Shown here in pieces: positions 1-12,100 of a stretch of 64,000 bases of DNA. This stretch comes from Gordius sp. MW1. Taxonomy: Eukaryota; Nematomorpha; Gordioida; Gordea; Gordiidae. A model generated the notes under the pieces. The model searched no databases and was not told where the DNA came from. It saw only the letters and a program-made list of their open reading frames with translations. Made by a program: the position numbers and the translations under genes. Numbering within the stretch: the first letter of the stretch is position 1; every line of letters begins with the position of its first letter. The stretch is taken from the NCBI GenBank assembly GCA_964036665.1, contig OZ038528.1:23361245-23425244 (forward strand), in the 5' to 3' direction.

Positions 1-116
1 ATCGGTGCTTCGTTATTTTTTGGATCGAATAAGAAAATGGAATGTCAGATCGCTTATACAGTACAAGAATTTGGATCGTGTAACAACGGCCATAATTGAA
101 AAGGTCTAACTGCAGC

Positions 117-3100
117 ATGGATGAATCTTTAAAAGAAAATTTAGAGCTACAAAAAAAGATAGAGGAATGGCTTAAATTTGATCATGTAAATTATAGAATT
201 TTTTTCTAAATTTAAACTAGAATGATACAACTAGACAAATTATAATGCATTTGGTAGAGTTAGATGATTCTACTAAATTGAAGGAATTAATGCTAACACC
301 TCTCAAATTTGGCACAGCAGGTATTATAGGATTATTTTTAATATTATTACCTATCTGACTAGGATTGCGTGCCAAAATGAATGCAGGATTTTCTAATATT
401 AATGATGTAACAATGATTCAAACAACTCAGGGTCTTTTAAAATATTTGGAAGAATGCCCAGAAACCAAGGAAAATCTCAAAGAAAGGGGTGTTGTGATAG
501 GATATGATGGAAGATATCATAGTTCTAGGTAAATTTTATATCCTTATATACATGTTTAAATATTTAAACTTATTCATCCTCAATATAAATAGATGGGGTC
601 ATTTAATTGCAAATATATTTTTGAATGCCGGTATCAAAACATACCTTTTCTCAGAAATGTGTCCTACACCTTTTGTGGTAAACCTTTTGGTTGATGTTAT
701 ATACAATTTATAACTTTATTCAAATTTAAAACTATTAGCCCTTTGCCTTGAAACATTACAAATGTGTTGCAGGAGTTATGATTACAGCCTCCCATAACCC
801 CCGTGAATATAATGGTTTCAAATTATATTGGACTAATGGTGTTCAGGTCTCAACAATTCTATATAATGATTTAAAAACAATTTGATAATTTTAATAATCT
901 TTCTAAACTGATTACATCTTTATAAATTTATAAAAGATATTAGAAGTTATAATGTTTTTTCATAATTTTCCTTAGTCTTTACCATTGATTATTTATGTTT
1001 CTTACTAAATATTTTAAGCCTGAGCTTTACACTTGCTCTTTTAGTAAAATTTAATTGATTAAAAGTTCATTTTTTCATCTATTCAAAATGTTTTACAAAA
1101 TTAATATTGTTCACAATTTTTAATATTTATAAATTAGTGTGTAGAGCCCAGTTGCAATTTCACATAATCATTATTTACTTGATTTGAATTAAAAAAGTAA
1201 CATTTTCCAAATTTAATGATTTTATTACAATGATTATATATAAATAAAGATGGTTAATAAATACATAGACTTATTTAAGGATTTACAATAACAAAATAAC
1301 GTTCTTTCAATGATCTTTTACATTTTAAATAATTAACTACTATGCAATTTAAATTTTATTAGTATCTATTGTGTAATGTGTATATCACATGTTACTTTAA
1401 ATGAAAACAAATGTTAAATATTACATAGACAAGCAATAAAATTGAAATAAAATAAATGGTAAGCTTAATTTTAGAAATAATGAAACTTACAAATTATAAG
1501 ACAATAGATAACATGTAATATGTATGTGACATTGCCAACGTTTTTATTAACAATATTGTTAATACAAACTAGATTTATCTCATTATACATACTATACATA
1601 GTTTTTTACTTTAAATCTCTTTATAAATTGAATGCCCAGTTTATTAGATTTAAACTTTTGCCTTCACCTTAAATAATACAAATTAATTTATGTTTAACAT
1701 TTAATCATTATTTGTTAATTTATATTTGTAAATTTTTGTTTGTTTTTATACATTTCATGAGTTTTGGGGCATTAATCTGGTTTTAAGGGGAGAGGTACAA
1801 AATTAATTAGGGGAATTAAGGGGGGGGGGGGGGGTGCCTAGGTTAAACCCGTGATAAGATTAATTTCTAAAATTAATAGGAGGGGGGGGGTGGACCTATA
1901 TAGGATTTAACCTTCCTTAGATATTAATGCGAAGAGAGGGGTTAAGGGCGATTGCCCCCTTTAAATAATTTTTCCACCCCCCCCCCTCACTTTCAAATAA
2001 AAACTAGGTTAAATTGAATAAAATATTGGAGATATTCTTGGGGCACATCTTTTGTCAACACATCTAAGCTAGTATGTTTGGTTTAGGTTTAGTCGACTAA
2101 AACCAAAGGTTTACCAAACAAAACCCAGCCGTTCTTACAACACTAACCTAAGCTATAAAAATTTATAATGTTTTTAAATTAAAATATAAATTTGTTCATT
2201 TTAGAGAGTTTTCTTATCTTATACTCGTTTATTATATATATCGTAAATCGTGATTATTTTAAAAGGAAAATTATTTTTTAGTTATAAAAAAATATTTATT
2301 TTATATATGTATATTTCATCATCCATTTTGGACTAATGCAGCGCATCTTAAGATGCAAGTATCACTTATAGCCAATACCTCTGCCGCGCTCGCTACATAT
2401 TGGCAGAACTCTGTAGTGTGGAATAACTTTTTGTATTATAAAAGTTAGTTTGTTGATGTACAATGTATCTGATCTTAATGATAATCACTTAAAATATGAG
2501 AATTAGAGTATAATAATAATATGTCTTCATCTTCTTCTTTTAAAAAAGGTCAGGAATCCCAAAAAACTGCTATTGATCTGATAAAAATGCAGGGGAAAAT
2601 TTAGGAACCCATACCCTTTAGAAGTTGTATATTAGAACGGACATTTGGGTTTAGATGTTAGTTAACGTGCACTTTAGAATTTTGCTTATTTTTATGATAC
2701 GACTTACTGTTATAATAATCTTCGATTTCGCTGTTTTGGGGTTATAAAATAGGTATTGATGGCCATAACTTACTGTGAATTTAATTGATTTATTTTACCC
2801 AAGTCCCACCTAAAGTTACTTCGTCATTAACACTTATTTGCTCAGATTGAATATTGTGAGTTAGATGTATAAGGAACTTTAAATAGCATACTCTAGCTCC
2901 ATGGTAGTAGCCGGAGGGAGGCACGGAGGGGCATCTGCCCCCTCCCACCTAAATTCCAAAATTATTCAATATTTAATGGAATTTAGTTTGAAATTGTTCC
3001 GCCTCTAATTCAAATCCTGACAAAGCCCTGTGCTTGCTTGTTTATTTAAAAAATAATATTTTTAATTCTATATATTAATTTCGGTATTTCATATTCATAT

Positions 3101-6100
3101 AGTGACTTTAGTTTTTATTGATGAACTAGCGATCCACACCCCCTCCCACTTATTGTCCCCTAATTGATTAGACTTGGAGTCTCGACTCCTTCTCAGTAAT
3201 GTAGTGATAAGTGGGCCATTCCATGTCGATTCGTCAAAAAAAAGACGATTTTCGACCGACCATTTCAGATCAGGATAATTTTTGGTGAGAGTGTAGGTCT
3301 CATTTATTAGATCAGTGATTCTTAACCTAGGGGTCGCGACCCCCAAGGGGGTCGCGAGAAGTTTGCCGGGGGGTCGCCAAATTTTTTTAGAATAAAATAA
3401 AAATATTCAGAAAAGCTTTAGAAAAAATACTCACCTTGGGATTCGAACTCGTTGCATTATGTTTGTTTACATTTACAAGACGTCGCTATAACCACTCACA
3501 CCATGCTGCTATTAAAATACGTTGTGAAACTTATTATTTATAATGAAAATAATTTTTTGAATGGTAGATTTTTTTGCTGTTTCATAATTTATTCATTTTC
3601 TAATCTTTAAAATAATTATCTTCATTTAATTTTACAATTCAACAAATTTAACTTCTGAAATTTAAAAATAAAGCGAACTTCTCACCACAGACTTTGGATC
3701 GCAAAATAGTGCATTATTCCTTATATTGTTTGTTCATTTTAAATAGTTATTATATTCCATATTATGAGCAAAAAGCAGAAAGAAACATTGGAAATTTTTT
3801 TTGATCTAAATAATCGCGGACCAGGAACTTCAAATATTAGTGAAGGTTCCGATGATGATACAGCGAAAAATGAAACGGAAAAAACCAATAGTCCTAAAAC
3901 TAAAGGTATAAAATCAAGTAACAATAGAATTAGAAAATACTATCGTGATTATATTAAATATGGGTTTGTAAGCATAGAAGTTCGAGGAACTACAAAACCA
4001 CAATGTGTTATATGTGGTGTAGTTCTCTCTAATGAATCAATGAAACCTAATAAATTGTGGAGGCATTTAAATCTTAACCATGATAAATATAAAAATAAAA
4101 AGGAAGATTTTTTTATAAGAAAAAGAGATGAATTAAAAAATCAAAAGACACTCATAAATGTGACAACTACTACCAATAAAAATTTATTAAAAGCTTCATT
4201 TATTGCAGCTTTGTACATTGCAAAAGCAAAAAAACCATTTACTATAGCCGAAGAATTATTAAAACCTGCCATGTTTAATATTTGTAAAGAGCTATTTGAA
4301 CCCTTTGTGTCAAACAAAATTAAAGAAATACCTTTGTCAAATGATGCAATTTATAATAGAACTTTATTAATAGCTAATGATCTTCAGGAACAGTTAACTG
4401 GCTATATTAAAAATTCTCCTTGGTTCTCATTACAAATAGATGAATCTACAGATGTTTCTAACAGGAGCATTTGCTTAGGATACATTCGATTTATTGATTT
4501 TATAAAAATGGATATATCTGAAGAATTTCTCTTTTGCATAGACTTAGAAACAGATACAACAAGTGAAAATATATTTAACAAAATAGATTCCTTTCTGAAT
4601 ACTAATGGCTTACTCTGGAAAAACTGTGTTGGAATTTGCACAGATGGTGCTGCCTCTATGACTGGCTGTTATAAGGGCATTACATCAAGAATAAAACGTA
4701 TTGCACATGCAAACATAACAACTACTCATTGTTTTATTCATAGGGAACAATTAGCCTCCAAGGAAATGAGTGAAGAATTGAATGAAGTTTTGATAATTTC
4801 AGTAAAGATTATAAATTTCATAAAAGGAAGTTCACTAAAGTCAAGATTATTTTCAATTTTTTGTGAAGAAGTTGGCGCAGATAATAGTTCTCTTTTATTT
4901 CACACAGAAGTGAGATGGCTATCACGAGGAAAAATCTTAACTCGTTTATTTGAATTGAGACTGGAAGTTGAACTTTTTTTAAATGATAAAAACTCCAGCC
5001 TATCAAGCTATTTTGATGACAATAATTGGGTCGCTAAATTGTCATATCTAGCGGATATTTTTACAATTCTAAATCAGTTGAATATATCTATGCAAGGACC
5101 TAAATCTGATATTTTTACTATGCATAACAAAATTGAGGCTATGAAAATGAAATTACAAAGATGGATTCAAAGAATAGACTCAAATATATATGAAATGTTT
5201 CCATTCTATTCACAACTAATCTCTGATTCAAAATTTCAATTCGAGAAAGAAAATGTAAATTACTTGATTAAATGTCATATTTTAAAATTAATTGATAAAT
5301 TTGAAAAATATTTCCCTAATGATGAAGGTCACATTACAAAACTCTGGATTCAAGATCCATACAACAATTATAAAAATACCAATTTATCATCAGATGATGA
5401 AGATTCATTATTAGAATTAATAAATGATTGTAATTTAAAATCTTTGTTTAAAACTAAAAGTTTGGCGCAAGTTTGGATACAAATTCGTGCAGAATATCCT
5501 CCATTATTTTCAGCAGCAATGCAAAATTTGCTGCCTTTCGCTAGTACATATTTGTGTGAAAAAGGTTTCTCAACTATGGTGGATATAAAAACTAAAAAAC
5601 GCAATCGATTGCGACTAGATTCCTGCATGAGGATAGCATTACAATCAATTGAACCAAGAATTAACAAATTGGTTGATGATGTTCAGCAGCAGAAATCTCA
5701 TTAAATATATTTCCGAATGCATATCCTTTTTATTATAAATGAATTGTTTTTATGTTTAATTATGAAGTTTTTATGTTGATATTATTTCATTATCTATTTA
5801 AATTTTAAATAGATAATGAAATAATAAAGTTGTGTTTTATGTTTATTATTTAATAAAATGAAACAATAATAAAAAATCATATAATAGATAATTTAACAAA
5901 TATAAATTATTATAAAAAAAATGGGGGGGTCGCAAAAAAATTATAAAATATTTGGGGGGTCGCATGTATAAAAAGGTTAAGAACCACTGTATTAGATTAA
6001 TTTCTGAAAGTTTTAGCCATTTTGGGCCAATACTTTTTAAGTTATGGACGTTTAAAGGGCCAAAATCACGTTCGGGAGCGTTTTATGAATTTTACTATTT

Positions 6101-9100
6101 TTGTCATGAAAGTTATTGCGTTATTCACTCAGATTTTAGTGCATTTTGTTCCTAAAAAAATTCTCTATCGAAATAATTTAACCAAAAACCTCAAACTTTT
6201 GTGGTTAATTTTTTGTGGTAAAATTAGTGAAAAATCATAAAAACATATTTCTCCGGTATATGAAATCACCAATTTCACAATGTGAACTCCTTTATGACCC
6301 ATTATCATATTTCAATCATAAAAAGTTTGGGCGCGGCTTCGAGATGGTCAAAAATTCGAAAAATTGCATTTTCAACAAAAATATTTATAGATGGCGGTAT
6401 AATCAATTTCACAAGAACATATTATGGTGTTTGCTTTTTATCAAATTCCAAATTTTTAAAAAAAATATGGTAAATAAATAATAATGGATTAAAAATCAAC
6501 TTAAATTTTGAACTTTTATCTACGCGGTGGGCAAGTAACCGAGTTTGAAAATAACTTTAGGTTTAATTAAGATAAAAAATGGTCACAACTAGCAAGAAAT
6601 TTTTTTTAAAATACCTTTCATCCTACATAAATTTTTTGTTTTTAGCATGGATTATCAGTATAAAAATAAAAATATATGAGCAATTTTGCCATCATATTAG
6701 TATTTATTTATTTTTTCAACCTCATATTAATTTTAGCATACCCCTATATCATTTAAGTTAAAATTCAAGATCTAATTTTCAAACTCGGATAATTGCCAAT
6801 TGCGCAGAAAAAAAATCAAATTTAAGTTTATTTTTATTCCAATATTATTTATTTACCATATATTCTTTATAAATTTGCAATTTGATAAAAAATAAACACC
6901 ATAATATGTTCTTGTGATAATTGATTATACCGCCATCTATAAATATTTTTGTTGAAAATGCAATTTTTTGAATTTTTGACCATCTCGTAGCCGCGCCCAA
7001 ATTTTTTATGATTGAAATATGATAATGGGTCTTAAAGGAGTTCATATTGTGAAATTGGTGATTTCATATACCGGAGAAATATGTTTTTATGATTTTTCAC
7101 TAATTGTACCACAAAAAATTAACCGCAAAAGTTTGAGGTTTTTGGTTAAACTATTTCGATAGAGAATTTTTTTAAAAACAAAATGCACCAAAATCTGAGT
7201 GAATAACGGAATTACTTTCAAAAATATGACAAAAATAGTAAAATCCATAAAACGCTCCCGAACGTGATTTTGGCCCTTTAAACGTCCATAACTTAAAAAG
7301 TATTGGCCCAAAATGGCTAAAACTTTCAGAAATTAATCTAATAAACGAGACCTACACCCTCACCAAAAATTATCCTGACCTGAAATGGTCGGTCGAAACC
7401 GTTTTGATTTGTCCTGGAATGGCCCAAGTCATAACTCGTAAATGATGAAATTGATATATTGTTTTGATGCTATATGATTTCCAATTTTATTAATATCGAC
7501 ATCAATTTTTTAGCTGATATCGCCTCACGATAAAAACATCGCCGCCCTAATCGAAAAGAATTACGAACCTTGGGCAACCTCGTGGAGCGACTCGGACTCC
7601 GCGTTAGCCAACCCATTGTGCCATGACCCCATGAATGAAATATTGAAAAGTTATCTCGCCCTGATAAGCGAACGATTGTTATACAAGTAAGGGAGGAAAA
7701 AAGCAGACGATATTTGTTAGTTGTTGTTCAAAGATCAAAAAAGCAGAACTCTTGCACTTTTTTAAAAACCAAAAATGATAAAAATAATGTCAAATGGCGC
7801 ATGTTTTTGGATTGTCGACGTCAAATTTCATGATTTTAGTTGAGATGAATTAGTGTGAAATTTGGTTTTTAGAAAAGCAAGATTTTTGCTTTTTTGCCAA
7901 CCAAAGTAACGAGGCGCTCGTAATGACGCGCGGAGCGAAAAAAGCGAAACGAATTTTGTTTTGCAAAAATTTTAAGCCATTCGCAGGCGTTTGTTGTTCA
8001 TAATGCGTGCGATAATTCGCTTTTAACATAGTTTCACACCGAACGTTAAAATACTTATATTTATATTAGACTTATTTAACTCTTTAATATATGTGTCTCT
8101 GAGATTATTCCCTCTAACTCTAATATCTTCACCTAAACTAATTAGCATTTTAAAGATATCTTATTACTTGAGACTAAATATTTTTGGGCTAATTTATCAA
8201 ACTCTCCATTCTATTTCTTAATATCTTTATCATTGTGAAATTTATCACATATCAGTGGTATTGCACGAATGTCATTGATAAGATCGTAATTATTCTATAA
8301 AAATATAAAATTATATAAAAAATACATAACATACCAAATTTTTAACCATCGCGCGAAAAGTACGAAATGATTTGTATCCATAGACTAGATAGACTGCTTA
8401 TCAACGCACAAAATGTGTATCCCTTTTTTCGCCATCTTGAGAGGCACATTGTAAAGTGGTGATCATATAAAAATTCAATTTTCGCAAATTAAATAATCTT
8501 AAAAAGGTAAATAAAAATATATTGAATTGGGTAGATGTCAAAAACAGCATTTTAAAATAAATATCATTTAATAAATACATCAAAATTAAAAATGTAAAAA
8601 ATGCGATTAAAGTTTGAGCGCCATCAATTTTAATTGCTATTTTGTATAATATTAATTTATTTACGTTCGTTTTAATTTATAAACTAGTGAAGAAGGTAAA
8701 TTGACTGTTATAGGGCAAAATTACATGGTTAAAATACACCAATTGCTCTCCTCAAAATGGAGGGAAATTTGACACACAATAAACATATGCAACATATGGC
8801 GAGCAGTCTATCTAGTCTATGTTTGTATCTTATTTTCGTTACCTTTTTGCCGTGGGCGAAAATAATCGTCTGCCGTTTCACTCTGGACACCTCCTATTTC
8901 ATTAATACATTTGTTATTTTCGTGCGAATTAATTCGCAATGCGTCATCAGCGTTATTAAGAACGTGTCTTTTCTTAATGTTGGTGTCCTTTATAAAAAAA
9001 ATACCGAAAGAATAGATTTAAACGCGGCTCCTCTCTAAATCTTAAATTTTAATTCATATTTAATGAAATAATGGTCAAAATTTTTTAATATTTTAAAAAA

Positions 9101-12100
9101 TCATCATTTACCCCTGAATTCATAACTAAATACCTTGACTTAGGTTATTTTAATAAAAATCTTGGCTATCCCGGGGCGCGGCATCGTTCTTTGATTTTAT
9201 GACAAACGGACACATGATGTGAGTTTTTTTAAAGAAAGGATGTACTCTGAAAAAAAGAGCCAAACATAAACAAGTGGTAGCCTATTTTTATGTATATAAT
9301 ACGTTGTTTATCCTGTTATTGCATTGATAAACAGGGAGTATAACGAACAGGAAAATCTCAAGATAGCTTTTACCCCATTGCACGGTGTAGGCTGGTTTTT
9401 CATGCAAAAAGCTTTCGAAGTTGGTGGTTTTAAATTCGTCTTCCCCACACCCAAACAAGTTAAGATTTTTTGTGATTTAGAAAAAAAATTAGAACAGTTA
9501 TATTTTTTATTTCGTTAAAATATTTAACTAATTTCTACCACTTTTTTTTACCGCTATTGCATGCTTTCATCGTTGTAAATCATTTTAATTCTCCAAATCA
9601 ATATATATTTCGGTCATTTCTCGTTTGTGAGTCTAGTTAGCACCAGACGCAAATTTCCCCACCTTGGATTTCCCAAATCCTGAAGAGGGTAAATATGTGA
9701 TGAAATTGGGTATGGAAACTGCATTTCATAATGGTTGTTCGCTTCTCATAGCCACTGACCCAGATGCCGATCGTATGGCTATGGTAGAAAAGCAGAAAGA
9801 GTTATAAATCTCAAATTATTTTTATTATCTATTGAATTTTATTGAATAATATATATTATAGATTAGGCAATAATTATTGTTTTAAGCATGTAAATATTAA
9901 TTACTCGATGCCAAAAAGATTTATCGATAAACTTAAGGTTGGTTTTTGATATAAGGTTTTATACGAAAACATTATCTGTATCTAATACATGAGTTCCCTA
10001 ATACTTTTGCGCGTTCAATACTTTTCATATAACACAGCCGTTTTCGTTTTGAATTTGCAGGCGTGTGCTTTAAATTTTTGATCCAATGGCACGGTTTGGA
10101 AGGGGCATATGGGAATATTCCTCCCCCCCCCCCTTCTAAGCAAAAATTTAAGTAAAAATTAAATATTAGCATGTGCATTGCATATAAAAATAATTTATAA
10201 CCCCTTTTATCTCTTTTAGAAGCAATTTTTCGAAGAAGAAACATTAAATGAAAACTATTTTTGGTTTTGGGGGGAAGCGTTTGGTGGTTAAATTCATTTT
10301 TTGTTTTTAAGTCGAAATGCCATGTCTATGCAATAGGACTTTAGAAACCCTAATACTCAATGTCATTTATTACCCCAATAGCCTAAGAATACTTACACAT
10401 TTAAACGGGTTTTAACGCAATTAACGATCATAGGTAAGATGCTATTTGCATGGGCAATTGCATATGAAATTTGAGGATTTAAAAAAAGCTCAATAATATC
10501 ACCCTACTGAACCAAGTTGTTTTTGTAAACTTTCTTTTAATACATTAGTGATTGCTGGTATTTCTTTAACGGGAACGAGCAAGGCACTCTTCTAGGCTGG
10601 TGGGCCTGGCATAGCTGGGTAACGAGTCATTCCCGCAGCCAAGTCGGCAATAACGAAGATAAATGTCCCGAAAGTGGGGAAACTTTGGAAAAGCTTCGTG
10701 AAGATATGGCTAAAATATACGTTGTTTGTAGCACGGTTTCTTCCCACATGCTAAAACGCATGGCAAAACAAGAAGGCTTCAATTTTGCCGTAAACATCTC
10801 ATTTTAAACTTTTTCCTCGCAAATGTATAAATTATGGAGGTAAGCTTAACTCTAACCTATTTTAGCGATTATTTTAACGTTAAGCACATGAATATTAATG
10901 GTACTTCTATCCTGATCATTCTTAATTACTAATCTAAAATTATAAAACTAGATCAGATAGCAAAATTAGTACAATCTCATACAAAGATACATTGTACTAT
11001 TGGTCAAAATATTTTTATAACTAACTTGAAACATTAATTTTTGAAATTGTTTATTAATAAAACAATTATTTTGTAAAATTTATAATTAACCTGATACCTT
11101 GGATTTTATCTTTTGGATACAACACCTGTGACTTTCCTTTAATTTAGGAGACTTTAACCGGTTTCAAGTGGATCGGTAACAAAGCAGACGATTTAATGAA
11201 ACAAGGCTTCGAAGTTATATTTGCCTACGAGGAGGCAATAGGTAATAATTTTTACTAAATATTATTCAATAATTGCATACAATTTTATAGTGGCTAAGTT
11301 TTTTTACACTACTAATTATATTAAAGATTTTAAATATAATTATGAAAGCCCATATTTAAATGATAGTTGCCTAGTTTAACTTTAAATCTTTCGCTTGTAG
11401 CTGACCATTTGTTATTGACGATACTCCTGACTTTTATTAATTTTCTTCATCAATATTTTATAGTTATAATTATAGCTTTAACTTCCAATAGACTAAATTT
11501 TAACGACTTATTTTAACGTTTGATATTCAGCTTAGGTTACCATCATATTTTGCGATTGAGACTCTAGATTTCATTTAAAAATTTTTACTTTGATTGCTGC
11601 TTAAATATGCTATATTAAAACAAGACTTATATTAATTTACTTTAGTTTAATAATTACTAAATTCCTATTAATGTTTATAATTATTCTTAATCGCTGAGTT
11701 ATAGCCATAATAACTTTTTACCGCTGCTTCAAGTTGTATCACTAATTTATGTTTCTTTTATATATTTCTCGTTTATAGATATCCCTACATTTGTTTTATT
11801 AGGTTATATGTGCGATTCTCGGATTCTGGACAAAGATGGAATTTCGGCGGCCATCTTTATAGCTGAAATGGCGAGTTACCTCAAGGCTAAGGAACAGAAA
11901 ACTCTGTACGAAAAATTGCAAGACATATACGCCAAGTATATTTTTTACATCACTTCCTTAAATTATTTAAATTTTTGGACTAATTGAAAAATCTTATTTT
12001 GATAATAAAATTTTTGGATATGGGGGGGGGCTACCTCCCCTCACTACGCTCATCTATAACTAAGTACTTTTTAGAAGAAATTTTAATACCAATCTTTTAA

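Larger units (their letters stand above)
3313..5989 (+). mobile_element. complete autonomous-looking hAT transposon
   Basis: 2677-bp element with inverted ends CAGTGATTCTTAACC (left) and the complement of CAGTGGTTCTTAACC (right), followed inward by GGGGGTCGC motifs at both ends. It is bordered by a perfect 8-bp target duplication TATTAGAT (3305-3312 and 5990-5997). It carries one uninterrupted transposase gene. The intact frame and perfect duplication indicate a fairly recent insertion. It sits in the left arm of a larger palindromic element within PGM2 intron 5. Confidence 0.93.
3213..7425. mobile_element. long-inverted-repeat (foldback-like) element, GGGCCATTCCA ends
   Basis: Two arms of roughly 650 bp face each other around a spacer of about 220 bp (about 6553-6774). 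The left arm (3213-3312 plus 5998 to about 6552) is interrupted by the hAT element at 3313-5989. The right arm runs from about 6775 to 7425. Both ends read GGGCCATTCCA inward and AAGT lies just outside each end, so a 4-bp target duplication is possible. Without the hAT insertion and its 8-bp duplication the element would be 1528 bp. No transposase is visible in it, and I cannot assign a superfamily. Confidence 0.7.

Noticed and set aside
5952-7311. Paired open frames on opposite strands with similar peptides
   Set aside because: They are the two inverted arms of the foldback element read in each direction, not a gene pair.
8757-9038. Open frame of 93 codons on the plus strand
   Set aside because: It begins inside the P-like MITE and runs into the old palindrome; no family resemblance, so a chance frame.
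10071-10140. Possible transposon end with a C run in PGM2 intron 8
   Set aside because: A C run is present but no terminus or duplicated flank could be recognised.
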